DNA of 20,568 nucleotides from Beijerinckiaceae bacterium (GCA_947455285.1 CANGOK010000021.1:1-20568); one strand, 5' to 3'; positions 1 through 7,362 are shown, counted from the stretch's first letter. Numbers and translations: made by a program. The notes: a model not told the origin generated them from the sequence alone.

Positions 1-126
1 GCGGAAAGTCTTGTGCCTGCGGCCCCCGCTGCGCTCGCCGAAATTGAAACCGTCCGCCACGATCTGCCGGGCGTCATGCGCGCCGCCATGGGACCGGACT
101 CGGACCCGGACGATCACGGGCATTGA
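1..126 (+). CDS. 3' end of an unidentified protein gene (partial)
   Basis: Frame 1 is open from the left edge to a TGA at 124-126, giving the last 41 residues of a protein whose start lies outside the window. The tail is rich in Ala, Pro and Asp and ends in acidic and histidine residues (DPDDHGH). No domain is recognisable in so short a piece. It is convergent with the monooxygenase that follows, with about 40 bases between the two stop codons. I assign no function. The composition fits a real GC-rich coding frame, but a chance open frame cannot be fully excluded. Confidence 0.5.
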   Translation, partial: AESLVPAAPAALAEIETVRHDLPGVMRAAMGPDSDPDDHGH

Positions 127-166
127 GGACCCTCCCCACAGAGGAGCGGAGAGGACCTGATCGGCT

Positions 167-1309
167 TCAGCCCTTCACCGGCACGCGGATGCCGCGCTTT
201 TCGAGGCGCGGGAGGACTTCCTGAGCGAAGTAGGGGAGTTCCTCGGCATAGTTGACCATGGACAGGGCGATGCCCCGCAAGCCTGATTCATTTAGCTTCG
301 CCAGCTCGCCCGCCACATGGTCGGGATCGCCGACGATCGGCACGCCGCCCATGCCGTTGGCGTATTGGGCGCGGCGCTTTTCGAAAGCTTCCTGACCCAT
401 GCTCGCGGGCGTCAGTCCCTTGATGGCCATGATGCAGTCGACGGCGTTCCAGTCGGCGCGCTCAACCGAGGCGTAGTGGTAATAGTCCTGCGCTTCCTTC
501 ATCGTGGGGCGGCAGGTGACGACGCCGACCGTATAGACTTCCAGCTCGCGGCCCAGCGAGCGCGCCTCGGCCTTGATCTCTCCAACTTTCGCCTGCGTCT
601 CAGCCACGCTCTCGCGGGAGGCGGTTGTGAAGAAGGCGTCGCAGTTGCGAATAGCGAAGGCGCGGCCATTGGCTGAGGCGCCGGCGTTCATGATGACCGG
701 ACGCACGCCGCCCCATGGCTTGGGCTTGGCGCGCACGCCGCGCAGGTTGAGATGGGCGCCCGAATAGTCGAACTCCCCCTCCGGCGACCAGGCGCGGGTG
801 ACGACGTCCATCCATTCTTGCGCATATTCATAGCGCCGCTCGTGGTCACGCTGGGTGACGCCGAACATTTCGAACTCGCCCTCATTCCAGCCGCAGACCA
901 TGTTGAGGCCGAAGCGGCCTTCGCCGATGTTGTCGGCGGTGACGCACATCTTGGCGGCCATGATGGGGTTGTAGAGGGGTGCGTGGATCGTGCCGAAAAC
1001 GGTGATGCGCTTCGTCGAGGCCAGCAGGCCAGAGGCCCAGGTGAAGGTCTCAAGGGTCGCGCCCTGATAGTCCGTATCGCCGCCATAGCCCTTCCAGCGG
1101 CCGATGGGGAGCATGAAGTCGATGCCGATCTCATCCGCCATCTGCGCGAGGCGCAGACCGTCTCGCCAGCCGCCGGTCCAGCGATTCTCGAGGAGGGTGA
1201 CGGCGCGGCCCGAGGAGCAATTGGCCCCGAAAAGCCCGATGATGAGCTTGTTGTCGCTGTAAAACGCGCTGCGGTTCGCCAGCGTGGGGGCGGGCCTGTG
1301 AACGGTCAT
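167..1309 (-). CDS. LLM-class flavin-dependent monooxygenase (RutA/SfnG/SsuD-like)
   Basis: A luciferase-like, FMNH2-dependent monooxygenase of about 380 residues, the usual length for the family. Recognisable parts are the early strand with DEIGIDFMLPIGRWKGYGG, then LETFTWASGLLASTKRI, the block ITVFGTIHAPLYNPIMAAKM, and the hallmark GEGRFGLNMVCGWNEGEFEMFG that lines the flavin pocket. These most resemble RutA and dimethylsulfone/alkanesulfonate monooxygenases, so a role in oxidative cleavage of a sulfur or nitrogen compound is likely; the substrate is not readable. A reduced flavin must come from a separate reductase, not seen here. The start chosen is the ATG at 1309, six bases after GGAAA; an upstream TTG at 1384 would add 25 unsupported residues and overlap the probable promoter. 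The gene stands alone, convergent with the fragment at 1-126. Confidence 0.85.
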   Translation of the reverse strand: MTVHRPAPTLANRSAFYSDNKLIIGLFGANCSSGRAVTLLENRWTGGWRDGLRLAQMADEIGIDFMLPIGRWKGYGGDTDYQGATLETFTWASGLLASTKRITVFGTIHAPLYNPIMAAKMCVTADNIGEGRFGLNMVCGWNEGEFEMFGVTQRDHERRYEYAQEWMDVVTRAWSPEGEFDYSGAHLNLRGVRAKPKPWGGVRPVIMNAGASANGRAFAIRNCDAFFTTASRESVAETQAKVGEIKAEARSLGRELEVYTVGVVTCRPTMKEAQDYYHYASVERADWNAVDCIMAIKGLTPASMGQEAFEKRRAQYANGMGGVPIVGDPDHVAGELAKLNESGLRGIALSMVNYAEELPYFAQEVLPRLEKRGIRVPVKG

Positions 1310-1354
1310 CGGGTGTTTCCTCGTGAATCTCGCCAGTTTATGACGTAGGCTTAT

Positions 1355-1389
1355 GAGACAGGCTAGTCTCCCGCTTTGAGGCAAGTCAA
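1355..1389 (-). promoter_or_regulatory. Candidate promoter and operator of the LLM monooxygenase
   Basis: On the minus strand a -35-like TTGACT (1389-1384) is followed after 18 bases by TAGCCT (1365-1360) as a weak -10. The inverted repeat GAGAC-N6-GTCTC (1355-1370) brackets that -10 exactly: its six-base spacer is the -10 hexamer. This is the geometry of a repressor operator. The elements are read from sequence; promoter activity and a bound regulator are inference. Confidence 0.4.
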
Positions 1390-1453
1390 ATGCGGGCGGT
1401 GCGGTCGGGTATCGAAAGTCTGCATTGCCGCTTTCGATCTCGCCTTATCGATT

Positions 1454-2260
1454 TCAGATCGCTTTCAGCCATTCCGTGATCACGCTGATCGCCTTGTCCG
1501 GCCCGTCCATATGTCCCGCGTCGATTTCCAAATACTTGCTCTTGGGATGAGCGGGAGCCCTTGAGAAGGCATAGTCCGCACCAGCCGCCGCAAGCATATC
1601 GTGACGGCCAATGGCCCATAGAAATGGAATGCGGGGAAGCGCTGTCGCGTTCTGGGGCATGACCGCCGGCCCCTGCGGGTCGAAGAAGGAAAGCCATGCC
1701 CGAGGCGTGGCCTGGACTTCGAAAGACCGTCCCTGATTGATGTCCGGGAAATTGCGCATCTTGTCGCCCAGGCCTTGCGCGATCAGCGCCTGCGCCTCCT
1801 GCAGACCTCGGGCGATCTCGGGGTTGCGCGCCCATCGTTCAGGCGTATGGCCCGGCGCAATGGCGATCACGCCCTGCAGGGTCTTTCCATATCTCGCGCC
1901 ATAGCCGATGGCGGCGTTTGCGCCGATGCTCTGCCCGGCGACGATGATCTTTGTCGCCCCGCTTTTCCGCAGTTCGGCGATGGCGGGATCAATCGTCCGA
2001 AGGGCTGCATTATAGTCGACCGCATAGCTGGTAGGCTGACCACGCTCGCCAATCCAAGGCATGCGCGGTCTCACAACCCTGGCCCCCTGAGCTTCAAGGG
2101 CCGATGCGAGGGACGCTATATTGCTTCCGGGTTGACCTCCTTTGCCGTGCATCAGGACGACGCCAATCCCGGCAAGCGGGGCGCGTTGCGCAAGCGCCGC
2201 ATGAGGCGATAGAACAAGCAAGTAGAAGAGGAGGGTTCGCCTTAGGATTCCGCGGCGCAT
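1454..2260 (-). CDS. Secreted alpha/beta hydrolase, last gene of the thi operon
   Basis: A protein of 268 residues with a signal peptide (RR-x(5)-hydrophobic core ending AALA, cut near residue 24) and an alpha/beta-hydrolase fold. Visible features are the oxyanion-side loop MHGKGG (38-42), the nucleophile elbow GQSIGA with Ser111, a likely acid at Asp221 (GRHDML) and the catalytic His250 (AGHMDGP). The protein should act in the periplasm. Its substrate is unknown. The ATG at 2260 is preferred because GAGG lies six bases upstream; a TTG at 2278 would start inside thiE. It begins seven bases after the thiE stop codon, with its ribosome site inside the thiE end, so it is very probably co-transcribed with thiM and thiE. 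A periplasmic hydrolase at the end of a thiamine salvage operon could free a vitamin precursor, but that is inference. Confidence 0.8.
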   Translation of the reverse strand: MRRGILRRTLLFYLLVLSPHAALAQRAPLAGIGVVLMHGKGGQPGSNIASLASALEAQGARVVRPRMPWIGERGQPTSYAVDYNAALRTIDPAIAELRKSGATKIIVAGQSIGANAAIGYGARYGKTLQGVIAIAPGHTPERWARNPEIARGLQEAQALIAQGLGDKMRNFPDINQGRSFEVQATPRAWLSFFDPQGPAVMPQNATALPRIPFLWAIGRHDMLAAAGADYAFSRAPAHPKSKYLEIDAGHMDGPDKAISVITEWLKAI

Positions 2261-2267
2261 GAAAGCC

Positions 2268-2897
2268 TCACCCCTCAAACAGCCGACTAAACGCCTCCGC
2301 CGCCGCCTTCACATCCGGCGCGCTCACAATTCCCGAAACAACCGCCAGCCCGTTCGCTCCCGCCGCAAGAACCGGCGCGGAATTGTCCGCCTTCAGGCCG
2401 CCGATCGCGACTACGGGCTTCGTCGTCGCTGCACGTAGCGCGCGGAAGCCTTCGACTCCGAGCGGGGTCGCCGCATCGGCCTTTGTCTGCTGCAGGTAGA
2501 GCGGGCCGAGGCCCAGATAATCGGGCAGGGCGGCGTCGGGGCTCGAGATCTGTTTGTGATTGGTGATCGACAAGCCGATGATCGCCTTGGGCCCCAGAAG
2601 CCCGCGGAGGGTCTCGACTGGCATGTCGGTCTGGCCCACATGGACGCCATCGGCGCCGACCGCCAGCGCGATATCGGCGCGGTCGTTAATGATGAGGGGC
2701 ACGCCGAGCGGCGCCAAAACGGCCTTAAGGGCGCGTGCCTCTTCCAGAAAGGCGCGGGTCGGCGCCGTCTTCTCGCGAAGCTGCACCATTGTGACGCCGC
2801 CTTGCACAGCTGCTCCCACCACCTCGATGAGGCTGCGGCCGCGCGACAGGTCGCGGTCGGTGACGAGGCAGATGCGGAGGCTGGCTGGGTTGAACAT
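2268..2897 (-). CDS. thiE: Thiamine-phosphate synthase ThiE
   Basis: ThiE joins hydroxymethylpyrimidine diphosphate to hydroxyethylthiazole phosphate, giving thiamine monophosphate and pyrophosphate in the cytoplasm. The 209-residue TIM-barrel shows every family signature: VQLREK (38-43), IINDR (69-73), DGVHVGQTD (83-91), LGLGPLY followed by TK (138-139) for pyrophosphate binding, and VAIGG (163-167). Length is normal. The ATG at 2897 shares one base with the thiM stop codon (TGATG), which implies translational coupling; a GTG directly upstream at 2900 is an alternative. It stands between thiM, which makes its thiazole substrate by salvage, and the secreted hydrolase. No ThiD is visible, so the pyrimidine kinase must be elsewhere. 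Confidence 0.95.
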   Translation of the reverse strand: MFNPASLRICLVTDRDLSRGRSLIEVVGAAVQGGVTMVQLREKTAPTRAFLEEARALKAVLAPLGVPLIINDRADIALAVGADGVHVGQTDMPVETLRGLLGPKAIIGLSITNHKQISSPDAALPDYLGLGPLYLQQTKADAATPLGVEGFRALRAATTKPVVAIGGLKADNSAPVLAAGANGLAVVSGIVSAPDVKAAAEAFSRLFEG

Positions 2898-3724
2898 CAC
2901 ACTACTTTCAGTCTGGCGGCGATATCCGCAGGCGTGATCGCGTCGAGCATATCCATGAAGGCGACGCGGTAGCTGCCGGGGCGGCTCGCCTGTTCCGCCG
3001 CCATTTCACCTGCGACCCCATAGACGGCGATCGCGCTGGCGGTGGCCTCGAAAGCGTCCTCCCCCACGGCGCAAAAGGCGGCGACGACCGAGGACAGGGC
3101 GCAGCCCAGCGCGGTGACGCGGGTCATGAGCTCATGTCCATTGGCGAGGCGCAAAACCCGCTCGCCATCGGTGATGAGATCCACGGCGCCAGTTGCTGCG
3201 ACGACGCACAGATGATGCCGGGCGACGAGCCGCGCCGTGACGAAGGCTTCGTCGGTCGTATGGGCGGCGTCTACCCCGCGCGGCGCCGCGGCCTGCGCAT
3301 TGAGGCCTGCGATGCGGGCGAGCCCCATGATCTCCGAGGCATTGCCCCTAATGACGGCGGGGCGGTGTCGCAGCAGGCGCAGCACGGCGTCATTGCGAAA
3401 TTTGCCGCCTCCGACCCCGACGGGGTCCAGCACCCACGGGCGTCCCAGCATATGTGCGGCGGTCGCGGCGCTCTCGCCACCCTCGAGGAATGGCTTGGAG
3501 AGCGTGCCGGTGTTCACGACGAGCGAATCCGCCCGCGCTGTGAAATCGGCGGATTCCTCGATCGAATGGACCATGGCGGGCGAAGCGCCCAACGCCAGCA
3601 GCGCATTGGCGACCGTGTCCATGGAGACGAAATTGGTGATGTTCTGGACAAGGGGCCGCGTCGCCCGCAGCGCGTCCAGATGTTCGCCCGCACGTGTCGC
3701 GATCTGCGCGCTGTCCTGCGTCAC
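2897..3724 (-). CDS. thiM: Hydroxyethylthiazole kinase ThiM
   Basis: ThiM phosphorylates salvaged 4-methyl-5-(2-hydroxyethyl)thiazole with ATP, feeding ThiE. The 275-residue ribokinase-like protein carries VQNITNFVSMD (26-36), the NTGTL loop (71-75), the nucleotide/substrate turn DPVGVGGG (100-107), IRGNASEI (125-132) and the catalytic segment VTALGCALSS with Cys208. The start is GTG at 3724, six bases after a strong AGGGGGA site. The globin gene ends 69 bases upstream and no TPP riboswitch (no THI-box-like core) is visible in that gap or before the globin, so this salvage operon seems not to be under the usual TPP switch. Its 3' end overlaps thiE. Confidence 0.94.
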   Translation of the reverse strand: MTQDSAQIATRAGEHLDALRATRPLVQNITNFVSMDTVANALLALGASPAMVHSIEESADFTARADSLVVNTGTLSKPFLEGGESAATAAHMLGRPWVLDPVGVGGGKFRNDAVLRLLRHRPAVIRGNASEIMGLARIAGLNAQAAAPRGVDAAHTTDEAFVTARLVARHHLCVVAATGAVDLITDGERVLRLANGHELMTRVTALGCALSSVVAAFCAVGEDAFEATASAIAVYGVAGEMAAEQASRPGSYRVAFMDMLDAITPADIAARLKVV

Positions 3725-3790
3725 TGTTGTCCCCCTGCGTCCGGCGCCAGCATCTATAGCATCGGGAGCCGGAGAAGAAGAGGGCTGGTC

Positions 3791-3806
3791 GGCTCAGGCC
3801 TGAGCC
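3791..3806. repeat. Perfect 16-base palindrome at the globin stop codon
   Basis: GGCTCAGGCCTGAGCC reads the same on both strands and includes the globin TGA (3796-3794). As RNA it can fold to a six-pair stem with a GGCC loop. On the minus strand it is followed by a pyrimidine stretch but not a pure T run, so it is at most a weak terminator or an mRNA processing or stability element between globin and thiM. Confidence 0.4.
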
Positions 3807-4204
3807 ATCTGGCTTTTCATGGTCGTGTAGGCGCGACCCCAGCAATGGGCCATGTGCTCAGCGATGGAGACGGCCTTGCCGCGAATGGACTCGGGCAATG
3901 TGGCCTCTGCGGCCGGGACCCAGAGCGCCTGCCAGCGGTCGAAATGGGCCTGCGTCATGTCCAGCTTGAGGTGGGGCGGGAAAGGGGCTGCTGTGTAACG
4001 CTGCGTGCCCAAAAGCGCGCCAGACCAGAAATCATCCATGATTTTCAGATGTTGCGCCCAATCTTTGATCCACCCATTGAATACTGGGCCCAGAAGGTCG
4101 TCCGCCCGGGCCTTCTCATAAAAGGCGCGTACGCATTTCGCGATGGCTGCTTCCTCTTCGGAATGGTCGACTGGGGCGGATTCAGGCTGGGAATTGTTGG
4201 TCAT
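3794..4204 (-). CDS. Group III truncated hemoglobin
   Basis: A 136-residue haem protein of the group III truncated globin family. The typical blocks are present: AFYEKARADDLLGPVFN with Tyr29 at the B10 position, DWAQHLKIMDDFWSG with His52 at E7, PPHLKL with His78 as the probable proximal F8 histidine, and AHFDRW with Trp91 near G8. Positions are assigned by correspondence with the family. Such globins bind O2 and NO with high affinity and often serve in nitrosative stress or microaerobic growth; the exact role here is not readable. The ATG at 4204 has GGAG six bases upstream; a TTG at 4216 is rejected. The gene is first in line before thiM, thiE and a hydrolase on the same strand, and has a FixK/FNR-type box 52-65 bases before its start. 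Confidence 0.92.
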   Translation of the reverse strand: MTNNSQPESAPVDHSEEEAAIAKCVRAFYEKARADDLLGPVFNGWIKDWAQHLKIMDDFWSGALLGTQRYTAAPFPPHLKLDMTQAHFDRWQALWVPAAEATLPESIRGKAVSIAEHMAHCWGRAYTTMKSQMAQA

Positions 4205-4255
4205 GTCGCGCTCCAAGGGCGCTTTAAGGGGTATCCAGCGGCGCTGAAACCCTCA

Positions 4256-4269
4256 TTGATCTAGCGCAA
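4256..4269 (-). promoter_or_regulatory. FixK/FNR-type binding site upstream of the globin
   Basis: The minus strand reads TTGCGCTAGATCAA, a full match to the FixK2/FNR-family pattern TTG[AC][TG][CT]-N2-[GA][AC][TG]CAA. Its centre is 58 bases before the globin ATG. If the site acts as a class II activator at -41.5, transcription would start near 4221 and leave a 17-base leader, a sensible geometry. No strong -10 is obvious (a weak TACCCC or GGATAC lies in the right area), as expected for an activator-dependent promoter. Function is inferred. Confidence 0.6.
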
Positions 4270-4355
4270 TCGGCGCAAAGGCCGTGTCTCGCTGCAAGCT
4301 TTGCTATCCGGACGGGAATCTGTCAAAGAGTGTCCAGCCGTGGCTTATTGCCGCG

Positions 4356-4385
4356 TGATGGACCGGCGTGACCGGTCCGAGATCA
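4356..4385 (+). other. Hairpin in the hppA leader
   Basis: GGACCGG (4360-4366) and CCGGTCC (4372-4378) pair perfectly around a CGTGA loop. TGAT (4356-4359) and ATCA (4382-4385) extend the stem after a three-base GAG bulge. It ends 20 bases before the hppA start and just ahead of the GGCGGAG ribosome site. It could be an mRNA-stabilising element or a protein binding site; it has no T run and is not a terminator. Confidence 0.5.
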
Positions 4386-4405
4386 TAATGCAAGGGGCGG
4401 AGTAA

Positions 4406-6538
4406 ATGAGCATTTGGCTTATTATCTTGTGCGGACTGTTATCAGTCGTCTACGGCGCTGTCACAGTGTCAAATCTGATGGCTGCCGATGCGGGCAACGC
4501 CCGTATGCAGGAAATCGCTGCTGCGGTTGCTGAGGGGGCGCAGGCCTATCTCAATCGCCAGTACACGACCATCGCCTACGTGGGCGTGGTCATCTTCGCC
4601 TTGCTCTGGTGGCTGCTTGGCGGCCTCGTTGCGGTGGGCTTCGTGATCGGCGCGGTTCTGTCCGGCGCCGCGGGCTTCATCGGCATGAACGTCTCGGTGC
4701 GCGCCAACGTGCGCACGGCGCAGGCTGCGAGCAATTCGCTGGCTGAAGGCCTCGACATCTCCTTCAAGGCTGGCGCGGTCACGGGCATGCTCGTGGCGGG
4801 TCTGGCTCTGCTGGGCGTCGCCGTCTACTTCGCCTACCTGACCATGAGCCTCGGCCTCGCGCCTTCCGACCGCACGGTGATCGACTCGCTGGTCGCTCTG
4901 GGCTTCGGCGCTTCGCTGATCTCGATCTTCGCTCGTCTGGGCGGCGGCATCTTCACCAAGGGCGCTGACGTCGGCGCCGACCTCGTCGGCAAGGTTGAGG
5001 CTGGCATCCCGGAAGACGACCCGCGCAACCCCGCCACCATCGCCGACAACGTGGGCGACAACGTGGGCGACTGCGCCGGCATGGCGGCTGACCTCTTCGA
5101 GACCTATGTGGTGACCGTGGTCGCCACCATGGTGCTCGGCGCGATCTTCTTCGCCAAGGATCAGGCTCTGCTTCTGAGCTCGATGATCTACCCGATGGCC
5201 ATCTGCGCCGCCTGCATCGTGACCTCGATCGCCGGCACCTACTTCGTGAAGCTGGGCGCCGACAACTCGATCATGGGCGCGCTGTACAAGGGCCTGATCG
5301 CCGCTGGCGTTCTGTCGATCGCCGGTCTCGCCTTCGCGACCCATTACATCATCGGCTGGGGCGATTTCGGCTCCGTCGCGGGCCTGACCATCACCGGAAA
5401 GAACCTGTTCATCTGCGGCCTGATCGGCCTCGTGGTGACCGGCTGTCTGGTGGTCATCACTGAGTACTACACCGCCACTGGCAAGCGTCCTGTGGTCTCC
5501 ATCGCGCAGGCTTCGGTCACCGGTCACGGCACCAACGTGATTCAGGGTCTCGCTGTCTCGCTGGAGTCCACCGCGCTTCCGGCCATGGTCATCGTGGGCG
5601 GCATCCTGGCGACCTATCAGCTCGCTGGCCTCTATGGCACGGCGATCGCGGTGACGACCATGCTCGGCCTCGCCGGCATCATCGTCGCGCTCGACGCCTT
5701 CGGTCCGGTGACGGACAATGCGGGCGGCATCGCAGAAATGGCTGGTCTGCCCAAGGAAGTGCGTCACTCGACCGACGCGCTCGACGCGGTTGGCAATACG
5801 ACGAAGGCCGTCACCAAGGGCTATGCGATCGGCTCCGCCGGTCTCGGCGCTCTCGTGCTCTTCGCCGCCTACACCAACGATCTGCAGTCCTTCGTGGACG
5901 CGGGCCGTCCCTACTTCAAGGATGTCGGCAAGGTCTCCTTCGACCTCGCCAATCCCTATGTGGTGGCTGGCCTGATCTTTGGCGGTCTTATCCCCTACCT
6001 GTTTGGCGGCATCGCCATGACGGCTGTGGGCCGCGCCGCCGGTTCGGTGGTGGAAGAAGTCCGTCGCCAGTTCAAGGAGAAGCCCGGCATCATGACCGGC
6101 GCCGATCGCCCTGACTATGGTCGTGCGGTGGACATGCTCACCCGCGCCGCCATTCACGAAATGGTCATTCCCTCGCTGCTGCCCGTGCTTGCGCCGCTCG
6201 TCGCTTACTTCGGCGTGCTGTTCATCTCCGGCTCCAAGGCCTCGGCCTTCGCGGCGCTCGGCGCCTCGCTGCTCGGCGTGATCGTCAACGGCCTCTTCGT
6301 GGCGATCTCCATGACTTCGGGCGGCGGCGCCTGGGATAATGCCAAGAAGAGCTTCGAAGATGGCTTCGTCGACAAGGACGGCGTGAAGCACCTCAAGGGC
6401 GGCGAAGCCCACAAGGCTTCCGTCACCGGCGACACCGTCGGCGACCCCTACAAGGACACCGCTGGCCCCGCCGTGAACCCGGCCATCAAGATCACCAACA
6501 TCGTGGCCTTGCTGCTGCTCGCAGTGCTCGCCCACTAA
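4406..6538 (+). CDS. hppA: K+-independent H+-translocating membrane pyrophosphatase
   Basis: HppA hydrolyses pyrophosphate and pumps protons across the inner membrane. The 710-residue protein is mostly transmembrane (about 16 helices expected). It has the substrate loop DVGADLVGKVEAGIPEDDPR, with Asp188, Asp192 and Lys196 as Mg-PPi ligands, then NVGDNVGDCAGMAADLFETY, a second acidic region DAFGPVTDNAGGIAEMAG, and the C-terminal GGAWDNAKK and GDTVGDPYKDTAGPAVNP blocks. In GNTTKAVTKGYAIGSA the lysine (467) and threonine (470) occupy the positions that mark K+-independent proton pumps; K+-dependent forms have Ala and Gly there. ATG 4406 follows GGAG at short spacing. The gene is divergent from the globin operon and monocistronic, closed by a strong terminator. 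Pyrophosphate from ThiE and from isoprenoid condensation could be among its substrates. Confidence 0.97.
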   Translation: MSIWLIILCGLLSVVYGAVTVSNLMAADAGNARMQEIAAAVAEGAQAYLNRQYTTIAYVGVVIFALLWWLLGGLVAVGFVIGAVLSGAAGFIGMNVSVRANVRTAQAASNSLAEGLDISFKAGAVTGMLVAGLALLGVAVYFAYLTMSLGLAPSDRTVIDSLVALGFGASLISIFARLGGGIFTKGADVGADLVGKVEAGIPEDDPRNPATIADNVGDNVGDCAGMAADLFETYVVTVVATMVLGAIFFAKDQALLLSSMIYPMAICAACIVTSIAGTYFVKLGADNSIMGALYKGLIAAGVLSIAGLAFATHYIIGWGDFGSVAGLTITGKNLFICGLIGLVVTGCLVVITEYYTATGKRPVVSIAQASVTGHGTNVIQGLAVSLESTALPAMVIVGGILATYQLAGLYGTAIAVTTMLGLAGIIVALDAFGPVTDNAGGIAEMAGLPKEVRHSTDALDAVGNTTKAVTKGYAIGSAGLGALVLFAAYTNDLQSFVDAGRPYFKDVGKVSFDLANPYVVAGLIFGGLIPYLFGGIAMTAVGRAAGSVVEEVRRQFKEKPGIMTGADRPDYGRAVDMLTRAAIHEMVIPSLLPVLAPLVAYFGVLFISGSKASAFAALGASLLGVIVNGLFVAISMTSGGGAWDNAKKSFEDGFVDKDGVKHLKGGEAHKASVTGDTVGDPYKDTAGPAVNPAIKITNIVALLLLAVLAH

Positions 6539-6562
6539 GGGCAGGCCACAAGCTGGATATAG

Positions 6563-6590
6563 AAAGGGCGGGGGAGACCTCGCCCTTTTT
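6563..6590 (+). terminator. Rho-independent terminator of hppA
   Basis: AAAGGGCG (6563-6570) pairs with CGCCCTTT, and the stem continues inward through one G-U and two G-C pairs to a GAGA tetraloop (6574-6577). It is followed by TTTTT ending at 6590. This gives an 11-pair stem with a GNRA-type loop, 25 bases after the hppA stop. Confidence 0.9.
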
Positions 6591-6624
6591 GCATTCGGTG
6601 GGAATTCTTAGGGAGCCTCCAGCC

Positions 6625-7362
6625 ATGCGTCTCTTTTTCTACCGCGTCGCCCTCGCCGTGCTGGCATTTCAGACAACGCCGTTGCGAGCACAGTCAGAGC
6701 CGGCCGTCACAACGGTTTCTGTTGGCGGCGTTGAGGCGGTCCTCATCAAGCCCACAAAGCCAATTGGATCGATTATCCTGCTGGCTGGGGGCGATGGCCG
6801 GATCGGGGTCGAGGGCGGCGGCGTCATCAAGCGCCAGGGCAACCAGCTGGTGCGCACCCGCATGGCTTACGCCAAGAAGGGGTTTGCGGTGCTTGTCCCG
6901 GATGTCGGCTACGATTTGTCTGCGCTCGTCGGCCTGATGAAGACCATCAAACGGCCGGTGACGGTCGCAGGCACCTCTCGCGGCACCCAGCGCGGTGCCG
7001 AGGGAATTGCGTCGGGCGCAAGGCCTGACAAACTGGTGCTGACTTCGGGTTTCCTGAGCGACGCCTCAATGGGCGAGCCACCCGGCAACGCGCGCCGCAG
7101 GTCTGAGCGAAACGCTGTATCCATTCTGGGAAGCCCGGGCCTTTTGCCGCCTACGCTCGTGGTGCACCACCGGCAGGACCGTTGCTGGGCGACGTCGCCG
7201 GCAGGAGTCGCTCCCTTTGTCGCCTGGGCCGGCGGCAAGGCGCGGGCTGTCTGGATAGAGGGTGGCGAGGAGACTGGCGATCCCTGTGAGGCTCAGGGCC
7301 ATCATGGTTTCCGCGGCGTCGATCAAAAGGTGGTCGAGGCTGTGTCGGCCTTCGCGCGATAG
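6625..7362 (+). CDS. Secreted alpha/beta hydrolase-like protein
   Basis: A 245-residue protein with a signal peptide (MRLFFYR, hydrophobic core, cut near residue 22 after LRA). The mature part looks like an alpha/beta hydrolase: strand SIILLAGGDGR, nucleophile elbow GTSRGT with Ser118, probable acid Asp185 in HHRQDRC, and a late His226/His227 in GHHGF. Cys187 and Cys221 could form a disulfide in the periplasm. The substrate is unknown. ATG 6625 is chosen because it opens a signal peptide and GGGAG lies ten bases upstream; a TTG at 6589 lies in the hppA terminator. It is distinct in sequence from the hydrolase at 1454-2260, sharing only the fold logic. It probably has its own promoter, since a terminator precedes it, and it is convergent with the next gene. 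Confidence 0.75.
   Translation: MRLFFYRVALAVLAFQTTPLRAQSEPAVTTVSVGGVEAVLIKPTKPIGSIILLAGGDGRIGVEGGGVIKRQGNQLVRTRMAYAKKGFAVLVPDVGYDLSALVGLMKTIKRPVTVAGTSRGTQRGAEGIASGARPDKLVLTSGFLSDASMGEPPGNARRRSERNAVSILGSPGLLPPTLVVHHRQDRCWATSPAGVAPFVAWAGGKARAVWIEGGEETGDPCEAQGHHGFRGVDQKVVEAVSAFAR

Noticed and set aside
3725..3793. TPP riboswitch before thiM
   Set aside because: The 69-base gap is too short and has no CTGAGA-type or other THI-box core; the leader of the globin also lacks one.
3134..4264. 376-codon plus-strand frame across thiM and the globin
   Set aside because: Antisense to two well-supported genes; no recognisable motif, and the product lacks coherent composition.
4469..6535. 688-codon open frame antisense to hppA
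   Set aside because: It mirrors the hppA frame. The product is full of His, Asp, Glu and Gly, as expected from the complement of a hydrophobic GC-rich gene, with no domain.
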